Positions 27,647-36,537 are shown, counted from the stretch's first letter. The stretch: DNA of 64,000 nucleotides from Croceivirga thetidis (GCF_012272815.1 NZ_JAAWWL010000001.1:514929-578928), one strand, 5' to 3'. Numbers and translations: made by a program. Notes: generated by a model not told the origin, from the sequence alone.

Positions 27647-28090
27647 TATTCTAATATATAATTACACAGAATGCCAAAAATTGTTAATTTATTAGTAATA
27701 TGGTAAAACATAAGGAGAATTCAAAGGGATGAAATCTATTTAGAATGAATCCATTTTAAGATGTCTTGAAGGGTTAATTCTTTAATAATTAGCAAAGCAC
27801 TTGACATAACAAAATTAAAGGGGTTCTAAACAAGCCGTGGGAGCCGTAATTTTGATGATATACAAAATAATTGATGGTAAACAAAATGAAAAGAATGTAG
27901 ATAACTGATCTACCCGTTTTTACTAATTGTTTAATGAATTTCAGTAATCTGAACATGGTTGCCACCTCACCTATCGCTCCGTGTCGTTCAAAAGGTGGCC
28001 TAGAATACATCAAACTCAAATACCAACTTCATTGGCAAGCTCTTTTTCAGTTATTCCGCTTCAAAAACAAGTTTTATTGCTTTTAAATAA

Positions 28091-28118
28091 AAAACCCCTC
28101 ACTTTCGTGAAGGGTTTT
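28091..28118 (-). terminator. Rho-independent terminator, probably the original tRNA-Asp terminator
   Basis: Hairpin AAAACCCTTCAC / GTGAGGGGTTTT with loop GAAA on the minus strand, followed by a T-rich run (TTTTTTATTT). It lies just beyond the truncated tRNA-Asp 3' end at 28126-28147. That places it where the tRNA terminator would have been before the island inserted. Confidence 0.8.
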
Positions 28119-28125
28119 ACCGTTT

Positions 28126-28147
28126 GCGGTCTGGACGGGACTCGAAC
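28126..28147 (-). repeat. att direct repeat, distal end of island (tRNA-Asp 3' fragment)
   Basis: These 22 bases are identical to 39403-39424, the 3' end (T-arm and acceptor stem, including CCGTCCAGACC) of the intact tRNA-Asp. Identity stops sharply on both sides. This is the displaced copy left by integration of the island. Confidence 0.9.
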
Positions 28148-28236
28148 TTTTTACTGAAACGCCCAGTATATAAGGCCTACCAAAGGGCCGTTTTTTGGGC
28201 TCACCGCGCTGCTCACCTTTTAACAAAGTTTAACAT

Positions 28237-28653
28237 TTAAACTTTAAGTGAACTATTCTTGAATTCATCCTCAAGTATTCTGATAGGCATTTCCGACGCA
28301 CAATATTTCATGTCTGAAATGACATAGACATCTCTTAGATTTGTCAATGGTCTTATCCATTCCAAGTATGGTTTCAAATGAAGAGCTATATTTTCTTCTG
28401 TAGTATTATTTTTCAGCTTAATTACAAAAACCAATGTTCCTTTTTTCTTCCCAACTAGATACTTTGAAGCTTTAATCATGCCTCCTAAAAAATGCTTTCT
28501 ACTAGTCCCATGTTCACTCTCTAAAATTATGAAACTGTTATTTTTACGAAGAACGAAATCTGGTTTGTAACCTTTAAATAACTCCCCTCCTTTTAGGAAT
28601 ATTTCATAACCATTGGCTGAATGGGCTTTACCCTTGAATTCCGAATCTTTCAT
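28237..28653 (-). CDS. Small protein coupled to KAP NTPase, possible PD-(D/E)XK nuclease fold
   Basis: A 138-residue protein. GYKPDFVLRKNNSFIILESE has the spacing of a restriction-endonuclease-like core: Asp in PDFVL, then the ExE pair on the next hydrophobic strand. A Lys-rich stretch (KYLVGKKKGTLVFVIKLK) follows. I cannot confirm the catalytic Lys position, so the nuclease call is tentative. Its start codon overlaps the stop of the KAP NTPase by four bases, so the two are co-translated. It is the last gene before the island end. Without the nuclease reading it would be a hypothetical protein. Confidence 0.55.
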   Translation of the reverse strand: MKDSEFKGKAHSANGYEIFLKGGELFKGYKPDFVLRKNNSFIILESEHGTSRKHFLGGMIKASKYLVGKKKGTLVFVIKLKNNTTEENIALHLKPYLEWIRPLTNLRDVYVISDMKYCASEMPIRILEDEFKNSSLKV

Positions 28654-31259
28654 CTATTGTATTGTCGTGTTATTGAATCCAATTTTTCAAGAATCGCTTG
28701 ATATTGAAATTCGTATGCAATCATTTCATAATTATTATCCTTAAGCTTGTTTCCAAAATCTAGAAATTCATCTTTAAATTTTGAAGGTTTTTTTAGAGCC
28801 TTCAATGTGTTTTGGTCCCCAATAAAATTCAATAAATCATCGTAGCTCTCAAAAATGTTCAATACACCTTTAGATATACCAATTTTGTTGTCACTTTCTT
28901 TAGAACCATAGAAAGGTTGCACATCTATAAAATCGACTAATGCTTTATCCAAATCTATTTTAATGAATTCTTTCATGATTTCTTTAGCTTCATCAAAGTA
29001 GAAAGTCTCGCTTGTAAATGGACCATTACCTTCTCCATGCCATCTTTTGACTTTACAGTTATGGAAAAGAAGCCATGCATTAAAATCAAAGTTTTTTTGT
29101 TTTTCATGGAATTTTTTGAAGTAACCAATAAGTTGACTTTTGATTTCATCTCTACTCAACGGGTAAGATTCATGGTCAAAGTCAGAATACATATGGTTCA
29201 ACAAGTCCGTCTCGACTAAGTAGGGCGATTCGGCTGAATCAAATAGCTGTATCAAAAATTCCTTAGGGGTCCTATTTTGGCTATAGAATCTTTTAGTTAA
29301 AATTCCCTCTCTATCTTTGATCTTATTGGCCAAATCGTTGTAATCATATCCCATATAGGTTCTTCTGCTAAATGCATTTTCGACCTCAAGTTTAGCCAGA
29401 TAAACAATGGCCTTTATAGCATTCTCATACATATCTAAGCCCGGAATATCTTTTATTTCTAAATCCTGAAACCGATAGCTGACATTTGTTGTCTTATTTG
29501 CTTCGTGCCATTTATCAATTTTATCTTTAATCTTATCAATTTTTAATCTGAGAACTTTTAAAAATTCATCCTCTGAAAGATCGTTGTCATTTAGATTGTC
29601 TAGAAAGTACTTATGATAATTCTGGGGATAACTGATTGAAAGATGATTTTTTGGTAAATAATTGTTGACGTCAAATAAGTCTTTTAGAAGTTTGCCAGCG
29701 TTATTTACATCTTCTTCATTGTAATCGAATGAATCTGCTAAATGTTTTCCTAATTCAGAGGTTTTAAAATCTCTGAACCTATTTTGAATCCCCCCTTCTG
29801 ATTCATATTTTATTTTATAACTGCTCTTTACCCCAGACTCGAGAGAAAGAAATCTCCGTTTAAACAAAAACAATGAAGCGTAAGCATCGTAATAACTATA
29901 TTTCAAAAGCTTTAAATTGAAATAGTCTTCAAAATCTACCTCTTTGTAAATTGATTTATAGTCTGTTAGAAATGAATTTAAAAATCTCTTGCCATCCCTA
30001 ATATGACGTAAGGGCGAAAAGTTGGATGCTTTTATCAAAACTCTTGCATCTCTTTTTTCAAAATAATCAGTGAGGGATTGGTTATCCTTTCCAAAATGAG
30101 GTTTCAAAGAGTTATGAACGAATCCCATTATTTGATCGGATGTGATTGGAGTCAATCTTTCTTCTTTTAAAAAGATTTTTTCTGAAAAGTATTCTGACTT
30201 AGGTATTCCCAGATTTTTGAGGGACTCAATTAAATAGGCTTTATCAAAGGCCACCAAGTATGTAAATCCATTGAAACTGGCTGAGCTTCGAATTAATTTT
30301 AAAAATTCGAAAATCTCATTCGGTTGTAATCTATCAAAATCATCTATACAGATTACGATTCTTTTTCCCAACCTTTCTAGTAAAAGGTTTATGGCTTCAA
30401 ATTCTATTGTCAAGTTTTGCTTTTCACTAAAATCAAAAAGTTTGGAAACAGCATCCAAAATGCCATATTTATCGGCTTTTAGCAATGATTTTGAATAATG
30501 ATTTATGTCATGACCAATACTTTGGCTAAAAGGTTTGATAGCAGATCTAATCGTATCAAAAAAGTCTTTCACAATTGATTCTATGGTCAGATTTAACCAA
30601 GGTCTAAAATCAACAACTATAAAACTATTGTTATCGTCGCTTCTAATTATTTCATCCTTGACAAGATTTAAAAAGGATGTTTTTCCTGAACCCCATTCTC
30701 CTGAAATACCGAAAGCCACGGAACCCTCGCTGGTTAATTGAAATATATCCTCAGTCAATCTTTGTGCCTTATAATTTCTGTTGAGCAGGTCTTGACTCTT
30801 ATTTTTTATTGGATCATCATTGAAAAGTTCATTTACTGTACTTCTAACTTTTTTTCTTGGTAATAGAATATTTGCTATTGCTGTTATTGGCGATAACAGG
30901 AAAAATGAAAAAATTAAGTCCAGATATTTTATTGGATTGAATATCGAAAGTTCCTGAAATTCAAAGTTTTTAAAAAGTCTTATGAACAAATAGAAAATCA
31001 AAACCACAACGTCAAATAAAACTTGCAAAAATGATACGTGGGTTTTATGCTGAAGATTCCTAATTAGCTTGTAGAACACATAAATTAAGAACAGTATTAA
31101 TATCGTATCGTTTAAAAAATTTGACTCTACTTTACTTAAAATGGGATTAACAATATTTACGATAAACAACTCTTCTAGCAATTTGTAGAATAGAACAATT
31201 AAGCTAACTACTAAAAGAAGGGCAACGGTTCGTTTCACAGGTAATTTTAGATTTCTCAT
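28650..31259 (-). CDS. Membrane-anchored KAP-family P-loop NTPase
   Basis: An 869-residue protein. The first about 145 residues hold four likely membrane helices (VALLLVVSLIVLFYKLLEEL, ILILFLIYVFYKLI, VVLIFYLFIRLF, LIFSFFLLSPITAIANILL). The KAP domain follows, with Walker A GISGEWGSGKTSFLNLV, the family FRPWLN motif, and Walker B RIVICIDDFDRLQPNEIFEF. The C-terminal 450 residues are helical and of unknown role. KAP NTPases include PifA, the phage-exclusion protein of plasmid F. Position in a defence-rich island and coupling to a possible nuclease support an anti-phage role, which is inference. Confidence 0.85.
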   Translation of the reverse strand: MRNLKLPVKRTVALLLVVSLIVLFYKLLEELFIVNIVNPILSKVESNFLNDTILILFLIYVFYKLIRNLQHKTHVSFLQVLFDVVVLIFYLFIRLFKNFEFQELSIFNPIKYLDLIFSFFLLSPITAIANILLPRKKVRSTVNELFNDDPIKNKSQDLLNRNYKAQRLTEDIFQLTSEGSVAFGISGEWGSGKTSFLNLVKDEIIRSDDNNSFIVVDFRPWLNLTIESIVKDFFDTIRSAIKPFSQSIGHDINHYSKSLLKADKYGILDAVSKLFDFSEKQNLTIEFEAINLLLERLGKRIVICIDDFDRLQPNEIFEFLKLIRSSASFNGFTYLVAFDKAYLIESLKNLGIPKSEYFSEKIFLKEERLTPITSDQIMGFVHNSLKPHFGKDNQSLTDYFEKRDARVLIKASNFSPLRHIRDGKRFLNSFLTDYKSIYKEVDFEDYFNLKLLKYSYYDAYASLFLFKRRFLSLESGVKSSYKIKYESEGGIQNRFRDFKTSELGKHLADSFDYNEEDVNNAGKLLKDLFDVNNYLPKNHLSISYPQNYHKYFLDNLNDNDLSEDEFLKVLRLKIDKIKDKIDKWHEANKTTNVSYRFQDLEIKDIPGLDMYENAIKAIVYLAKLEVENAFSRRTYMGYDYNDLANKIKDREGILTKRFYSQNRTPKEFLIQLFDSAESPYLVETDLLNHMYSDFDHESYPLSRDEIKSQLIGYFKKFHEKQKNFDFNAWLLFHNCKVKRWHGEGNGPFTSETFYFDEAKEIMKEFIKIDLDKALVDFIDVQPFYGSKESDNKIGISKGVLNIFESYDDLLNFIGDQNTLKALKKPSKFKDEFLDFGNKLKDNNYEMIAYEFQYQAILEKLDSITRQYNR

Positions 31260-31362
31260 CTCAAATAATTCTTTTTCTAATATAAATCTTTGAGTTGAAA
31301 AATTTGCATAATCAACTCATATATTTATTATTTTTGAGCCGATTATAGACATTATTCGGCTC

Positions 31363-32454
31363 ATGCGTTACAACTGGCAACAAAGAGATTGGCCCAATTT
31401 TCAATATCAAACAGGTGAAATTGAAGATATGCTCTTTGATTTTGCCCAAAGAACTGGACGGATTAGTGGTGTATTAAAAGGGCTTTCCGAAACCGAACAA
31501 ACGGAGGCTATGATAAACCTTATGGTTTCGGAAGCTATAAAGACCTCAGAAATTGAAGGCGAATACTTAAGCCGAAATGATGTAATGTCTTCTATTCGAA
31601 GAAACTTGGGCCTTAACCCGGAATTGCCATTGACGAAAGACAAAAGAGCTGAGGGCGTGGCCGAGTTGATGTTGGCCGTCCGAAATGATTTTTTAAAACC
31701 CTTAACAAGTCAAATACTGTTCGATTGGCATACTATGCTGATGAAAGCCAACACTCAAATTCAAGTAGGCCAATGGCGGAGCCACGTAGAACCCATGCAA
31801 ATCGTATCTGGGGGCATGGGTAGAGAGGTGGTTCATTTTGAAGCTCCGCCTTCAAAGGAAGTGCCTATTGAAATGAATGGTTTTATACAATGGTTCAATA
31901 CCTCCCAAACCGAAATCAAAAAACCTGTTGTACGAGCGGCAATAGCGCATCTCTATTTTGAAACCATTCATCCTTTTGAAGATGGTAATGGTAGAATAGG
32001 TAGGGCTATTTCTGAAAAAGCCTTGTCACAGAGCATAGGTCGCCCAGTTCTTTTCAGCTTGTCTAAATCAATTGAAGGAAATAAAAAGGCCTATTACGAT
32101 GCCTTACAAAAGGCCCAACGCTCCAATGAAATTACCGATTGGGTGAACTACTTTGTCAGAGTGGTTTTGGATGCTCAAATCGATGCAGAACAGGAAATTG
32201 AATTCACCCTAAAAAAAACCAAGTTCTTTGACAAACACAAAGACGTGATAAATGACCGCCAACAAAAAGTTGTTCGAAGAATGTTGGAAGAAGGTCATCA
32301 GGGTTTTGAAGGGGGTATGAACGCGCGTAAATACGTTTCACTTGCTAAAACGTCCAAAGCAACAGCCACAAGGGATTTACAAGACTTGGTAGAAAAAGAA
32401 ATTTTCATATCAGTTGGAGGTGGGCGTAGTACAAGATATATAATCAATATATAA
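31363..32454 (+). CDS. Fic-domain protein with autoinhibitory motif
   Basis: A 363-residue Fic protein, likely transferring AMP or a related group to a target protein. The catalytic motif HPFEDGNGRIGRAI is complete with His, Asp, Gly-Asn-Gly and both Arg. An N-terminal inhibitory helix is present (KTSEIEGEYL, fitting TxxxEG), so this is a class II Fic enzyme silenced in cis. The C-terminus (KTSKATATRDLQDLVEKEIF) is a winged-helix-like DNA- or protein-binding domain. It is transcribed away from the KAP gene, with 103 bases between them. Fic proteins are common on mobile elements, some as toxins; no separate antitoxin is seen. Confidence 0.88.
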   Translation: MRYNWQQRDWPNFQYQTGEIEDMLFDFAQRTGRISGVLKGLSETEQTEAMINLMVSEAIKTSEIEGEYLSRNDVMSSIRRNLGLNPELPLTKDKRAEGVAELMLAVRNDFLKPLTSQILFDWHTMLMKANTQIQVGQWRSHVEPMQIVSGGMGREVVHFEAPPSKEVPIEMNGFIQWFNTSQTEIKKPVVRAAIAHLYFETIHPFEDGNGRIGRAISEKALSQSIGRPVLFSLSKSIEGNKKAYYDALQKAQRSNEITDWVNYFVRVVLDAQIDAEQEIEFTLKKTKFFDKHKDVINDRQQKVVRRMLEEGHQGFEGGMNARKYVSLAKTSKATATRDLQDLVEKEIFISVGGGRSTRYIINI

Positions 32455-32522
32455 TCATATTTGCTAGTTAAGAAACTAAACCTTTGAGAGTTAAAAGCCC
32501 CTAAATGGTATTAAGCCATAAT

Positions 32523-33488
32523 TTATTTCTTGCTTACGTTAAGCAATCCTTTCATAATAAGAAAGATTATTTCTGATGTATGTATGGAAGTGAATAACCT
32601 TTTATTTTCTTCAATGGTCAGCCCATTATTTTTACTTATCCTACCTAAAGTATAATTATTCAAAAAATCAGTACAATTACTATAATCAATAATGTTCTCC
32701 GTTTTCATTGAATTATAAAATCTTACAAAATCTCCATACCGATCATTTACTTTGGACTGCCAATCAAGGGTTAGTTCTTTAGGTTTTGAACCTTGAATAC
32801 CCATTATGATTCTTTGTGTAATCCCGCCAAATATGCCTACCAAATAAACAGGTGTGTCTTCCTTTAAAGCTAGTAATGCCTCTTCTAGAAGCCCTGGATA
32901 TTTTCCTTTAAAATTAGACATATTTCCTCCTGTAAATATTCTGGCATTAATCGAAGATTGCATTTCTAATCTCATTTTAGAAAGGCTTTCTGCCCAAATG
33001 AAAAGATTTTCTTTGCTATCAGGAGGATAGAACTTAGTTGTGTCAATATCTAAATGCTCTGGAGCAGGGATTTTTATGGGTTCAACACCATTCTTTTTAA
33101 ATTCGAGTTCATCACTAGTCTTGAGCTTTAAGTAAATGGGGAAGCTAAAATAGTTCTTAAAGAATTTCTTATTTGCCTCTTTAGTCGGGCGGTATTGATA
33201 TACTAGGTCAGAAAATAATCGAGTATATCCATTTTGTCTCAGATCTCCTCCATAGACCAATTTGCTACCATGAATAACCAAATATCTAGTAATTTCGGTT
33301 ATTAGGTTCTTTTGATGATTGTTTGAAAAACCCAACATTTCAATTTCTGGGCTATCACTAACGGATACTGCGACATTTTGATTTTTAAAAAGATGTATTT
33401 GCTTGTCATTGGCAATATCCTTTATCTCTTGCTCCACAAATTTGTCCAAATCCTTAGAAGTGACACTCTTGGCATTTCCTTTTTTCAT
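32523..33488 (-). CDS. SLOG-like nucleotide-sensor protein of TIR operon
   Basis: A protein of about 321 residues, last gene of the TIR operon. Two Rossmann-like halves are seen: VSVSDSPEIEMLGFSNNHQK with GSKLVYGGDLRQNGYT, and RIFTGGNMSNFKGKYPGL with TPVYLVGIFGGITQRI. The YGGD and GGxxxxxxG patterns fit the SLOG superfamily, whose members bind nucleotide signals such as the ADP-ribose derivatives made by TIR enzymes. There is no SIR2, membrane or macro domain, unlike known ThsA effectors. I chose the ATG at 33488; a TTG two codons upstream would overlap the TIR gene. The effector role of this protein is inference. Confidence 0.65.
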   Translation of the reverse strand: MKKGNAKSVTSKDLDKFVEQEIKDIANDKQIHLFKNQNVAVSVSDSPEIEMLGFSNNHQKNLITEITRYLVIHGSKLVYGGDLRQNGYTRLFSDLVYQYRPTKEANKKFFKNYFSFPIYLKLKTSDELEFKKNGVEPIKIPAPEHLDIDTTKFYPPDSKENLFIWAESLSKMRLEMQSSINARIFTGGNMSNFKGKYPGLLEEALLALKEDTPVYLVGIFGGITQRIIMGIQGSKPKELTLDWQSKVNDRYGDFVRFYNSMKTENIIDYSNCTDFLNNYTLGRISKNNGLTIEENKRLFTSIHTSEIIFLIMKGLLNVSKK

Positions 33489-33490
33489 AA

Positions 33491-34663
33491 TCAAGTGGTA
33501 TAAGTTGGAAGCATTAGGGGAGTTATAAACTTAATTTCGCTGTCAATATCATTTAAAAGATTTAGTTCTTCAATCCCAATGGGTGGGTCAGGATATAAAA
33601 TAATGAAAGGTTTGACCTCTTTTCGTTCTTCTTTAAATCTTTCAATATCTATATAGTTGAACAACTCAGGTGCCTTGGGGAGAATAATACAGCTGTATTT
33701 TTCTTCCAATTTGTACATTGTTACTATTGATTTTAAAAACAATTCATTGTATTTATCACTAATGATTTGAGAAAGAATTAGATTGATAACCTCTTCGAAA
33801 TTATCATCCCAAATAATAGTTGGAAAATTTCCACTATAAGGAAAGCTTCTTCTTTCCCCTTTTTTTATGTCCATTACGGCTATAATTGGACATCTATACC
33901 TTTTGGCAATAATGACTTCTTTCCTACACCATTCTCTATTTGCGTATTCATCAGTATTAAATATGATAAAAGCGGAGTGATCGATATTTTTCTTTATCTC
34001 TTGTTCAAAATAGTGACCATCCGCTATGTCATTGGCATCAAAAAATGCCTTTAACTTCGTATTCCCATAAATATAATTTCTAAAATCAATTGCAAGTTTT
34101 TCGCCATCTGCTTTAGCGTGAGATATGAATAGTTTTATTGGTGCATCACTATCAGTTTTAGTATTGTAGTTTTCTTTGACATTAAATAAAAATTTAGCAA
34201 TGCTCTCCAAAAGCCTGTACTTGATAATTTTGTTGTTTGACGCAAAATCATTGCCAAAATCAGGACTTTGCTGTTTCGTCTTTATGAACTGAGTGGAGCT
34301 TAAAAACTCTTTATTTAGGTCAAAGGCATATTTACTGAAGGAAATTGGAAATACTCTAGTATTTTTTGGTTTTGATTTTAAAAGTTTATTTAAACCTATT
34401 GTCCAGTCTTCATCATTAAACATAAATTCATCAACAAGAATAATAAGTGCATTCTTATCAGATTCAGAAAAAGGTATCGGAGCAAAAATATCCTTACCGT
34501 ATGATAAGGTCCGATAACTTACGGGTATATCATATCTTGCATGGGTAACAAAGTCATTCTCTCCACTGTATGTATTATATATGCTTTCCGCATATTTTAT
34601 ACCTTCTTTAAAACTCGGATGCCAAATAACATAGATTGACAATGGACTTTTAAAACTCTTCAT
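33491..34663 (-). CDS. Two-part TIR-domain protein
   Basis: A 390-residue protein. Residues about 165-300 form a clear TIR domain: KLFISHAKADGEKLAIDFRN, then FIIFNTDEYANREWCRKEVI with the catalytic Glu of the WCxxE motif. The first 160 residues (LSIYVIWHPSFKEGIKYAES, NALIILVDEFMFNDEDW) resemble a degenerate second TIR-like fold without the Glu motif. The C-terminal tail (FIILYPDPPIGIEELNLLND) is unlike TIR and may contact the SLOG partner. It overlaps the upstream TIR-like gene by four bases and ends two bases before the SLOG gene. It probably hydrolyses NAD+ to make a signal. Confidence 0.8.
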   Translation of the reverse strand: MKSFKSPLSIYVIWHPSFKEGIKYAESIYNTYSGENDFVTHARYDIPVSYRTLSYGKDIFAPIPFSESDKNALIILVDEFMFNDEDWTIGLNKLLKSKPKNTRVFPISFSKYAFDLNKEFLSSTQFIKTKQQSPDFGNDFASNNKIIKYRLLESIAKFLFNVKENYNTKTDSDAPIKLFISHAKADGEKLAIDFRNYIYGNTKLKAFFDANDIADGHYFEQEIKKNIDHSAFIIFNTDEYANREWCRKEVIIAKRYRCPIIAVMDIKKGERRSFPYSGNFPTIIWDDNFEEVINLILSQIISDKYNELFLKSIVTMYKLEEKYSCIILPKAPELFNYIDIERFKEERKEVKPFIILYPDPPIGIEELNLLNDIDSEIKFITPLMLPTYTT

Positions 34664-35439
34664 TCACATAGATTTTCGGTTAACCTTTTTATGCTTGTGT
34701 TCACAATTTTGTCTTTTTCAGACCTTCTAAGAAATGCAAGTTCAATAGCGTCTTGTAGTTCTCTTCTGTTTTTTGTCCAATCGACAACCACGGCATATCC
34801 TGAATTTATATTGGCCATTAGTCTTTCCGAATACTCTGTTTCGGTATAAAAGTCTCCAAAGCCATAATCTGGATGAGAAGGAAGCCTAATCCCTAGTAAA
34901 CCGGAGTAACGATCACCTACCTTTCTGTTTAGCGCACCACCAATTTCCCAATCAACATGTTTTCTACACTTTGTCTTTGGACCTAACAATACAGCGAGTA
35001 CAGTTGTATCTTTCATATACCCCTCATTTATCAGTCTATGAATATATTCATCGCTATTTTCTCCATCGATTTCATCAAGCATAACAGATTGATTAATAAT
35101 TAGGTCACCAAATAAATTATCAAACTCTTGTCTTTTGACCTGATCATCATTATGATAATAACTCACAAATACATTTCTCTTGGATATATTTTTAGGTAGT
35201 TTTTCTCCCCATTTAAAATAGCTGCCATCGTATGAAAAGTCTCCATTTCTGTACCAGACACCATCGACTTCTTTTTTTAGCCCTCTTATTGAATGTCCGC
35301 CGTTGTAACAATTAACCAGCCAAGCCCTATTTTTTTGCTCAAAATTTGATAGCTTGTTATCCTCATTTGGGCTAACGAATATGGATTCAATTAAAAATTC
35401 ATCTGAATCCATGGATAATTTTGATATTAAATATTCCAT
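34660..35439 (-). CDS. ThsB-like TIR protein with N-terminal extension
   Basis: A 259-residue protein. The first about 85 residues are an extension (ending KWGEKLPKNISKRN). Then comes a TIR-like domain of the ThsB/DUF1863 type: NVFVSYYHNDDQVKRQEFDN, TVLAVLLGPKTKCRKHVDWE with the Glu expected at the active site, and GLLGIRLPSH. RLMANINSGYAVVVDW is the matching C-terminal segment, also found in the gene at 36001-36537. It lies ten bases after one TIR gene and overlaps the next by four. In Thoeris, ThsB senses phage and makes a cyclic ADP-ribose signal; that function is inferred here. Confidence 0.8.
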   Translation of the reverse strand: MEYLISKLSMDSDEFLIESIFVSPNEDNKLSNFEQKNRAWLVNCYNGGHSIRGLKKEVDGVWYRNGDFSYDGSYFKWGEKLPKNISKRNVFVSYYHNDDQVKRQEFDNLFGDLIINQSVMLDEIDGENSDEYIHRLINEGYMKDTTVLAVLLGPKTKCRKHVDWEIGGALNRKVGDRYSGLLGIRLPSHPDYGFGDFYTETEYSERLMANINSGYAVVVDWTKNRRELQDAIELAFLRRSEKDKIVNTSIKRLTENLCE

Positions 35440-35449
35440 ATTTAGTTCT

Positions 35450-35998
35450 TTATAGATTCCAATCTAAAACAGTATCTAGAGAATGTGACGCTTTAGTATG
35501 AGAGCTTATGTACCCATAAGATTTCATGTAATCTTCGCTATAACCACTTATTTTTGAGAGATAGCTGTTCAAAGATTTTGTTCCTCTAATTACGGGGACC
35601 GTTTTAATGTAGTCCGGTAAAGATGATTCTGTAATGCCCTTAAAAGTCAATGCACCAATTGTCGTTTTGTCATAGCCGTAACCTATTTCCCATGGGACCC
35701 ATTTGGAGTAAAGAGTGTTAGGAGAAATAACACATAACATATGAGAACTACTGTTGATTCCCTTTTTAATACACCTCACAATACCGGTCGGATTGTTTGT
35801 TTGTACTTGATGCTTTAAATCATAATCGTATTCATCCAAATAAACATCGATTCCTGATTTCATAATATACTCAGCGACCTTTTTACAGTAATCTAAGTCG
35901 CTTTTATGATGACTTATGAAAACACACTTTACCTTATTAGATAAGTTTAATTTGGATGTTTTTTCGTTAAGTTTTAAAGCTCTATTTATTCCAGACAT
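35450..35998 (-). CDS. Small TIR-domain protein
   Basis: A 182-residue single-domain TIR protein. VKCVFISHHKSDLDYCKKVA is the first strand and box, GIDVYLDEYDYDLK the second, and MLCVISPNTLYSKWVPWEIG carries the Glu expected for NAD+ cleavage. The sequence pattern is distinct from the two ThsB-like proteins on either side, so the operon holds different TIR subfamilies rather than simple duplicates. It starts two bases after the first gene of the operon. Confidence 0.82.
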   Translation of the reverse strand: MSGINRALKLNEKTSKLNLSNKVKCVFISHHKSDLDYCKKVAEYIMKSGIDVYLDEYDYDLKHQVQTNNPTGIVRCIKKGINSSSHMLCVISPNTLYSKWVPWEIGYGYDKTTIGALTFKGITESSLPDYIKTVPVIRGTKSLNSYLSKISGYSEDYMKSYGYISSHTKASHSLDTVLDWNL

Positions 35999-36000
35999 AG

Positions 36001-36537
36001 TTATATTCTCAATCCAAAAAAATTAATAGAATTTCTTTCAGCCCTTTCAAGAGTATTATCGATTTCGTGACTAGCATTATCACGTTTCCAAACAGCGTAG
36101 TTTATTTTACTCTCCAAATCACGTTCTAAATTCCTCCAATTCATGGAAACGGCATAGCCAGAATCGATATTAGCTTGAAGTCTTTCGGGGACAGAATGAT
36201 ACTTAACAGGTAAATAAATCGCCAATAATCCTTTTGGCCTGAAAGATCTTCTCGGATCTTTACTGTTTTTATATCCTCTCAATGAAGCCCATAACTCCCA
36301 ATCTATCCATTTTCTATGTCCTGTACGTTCGCCTATCAGCACAATTGTAACCGAACAAGACCTCATTTTATTTCGGATAACCTTATAGATTTCTTGGTCC
36401 GTATAATTAGAAATATCTTTTTTTAGAGAATAGTCAGCTACGCGCATTCCCCTTTTGGCTTTCCGCAAAGCTCTGACATACTTTCTGTCATAGTTATGAT
36501 GATAACTCAGGAAACAATTTTTTACTTTACTAATCAC
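36001..36537 (-). CDS. ThsB-like TIR protein, first gene of operon
   Basis: A 178-residue protein of the ThsB/DUF1863 type: KNCFLSYHHNYDRKYVRALR at the start, CSVTIVLIGERTGHRKWIDW with the following Glu as the probable catalytic residue, GLLAIYLPVKYH, and RLQANIDSGYAVSMNW. It resembles the domain of the 34660-35439 product but lacks its N-terminal extension. The start is GTG at 36537 (reading ISKVKNC); no in-frame ATG precedes the conserved strand. It heads the five-gene operon, two bases before the next TIR gene; the promoter should lie in 36538-36667. Confidence 0.8.
   Translation of the reverse strand: MISKVKNCFLSYHHNYDRKYVRALRKAKRGMRVADYSLKKDISNYTDQEIYKVIRNKMRSCSVTIVLIGERTGHRKWIDWELWASLRGYKNSKDPRRSFRPKGLLAIYLPVKYHSVPERLQANIDSGYAVSMNWRNLERDLESKINYAVWKRDNASHEIDNTLERAERNSINFFGLRI

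Larger units (their letters stand above)
27582..28125. other. Intergenic region upstream of hydrogenase operon
   Basis: About 540 bases between the hydrogenase small-subunit start and the island edge. It contains the palindrome at 27618-27646, a solitary matching half-site near 27926-27935, and a terminator hairpin at 28091-28118. The only open frame of note (27789-28019, minus) has no coding character. The rest is AT-rich and otherwise featureless to me. Confidence 0.6.

Noticed and set aside
27789-28019. Open frame of 76 codons upstream of the hydrogenase operon (minus strand)
   Set aside because: Sequence has no coding character, no plausible start context and lies in an AT-rich control region; a hydrogenase partner such as HucM could not be recognised in it.
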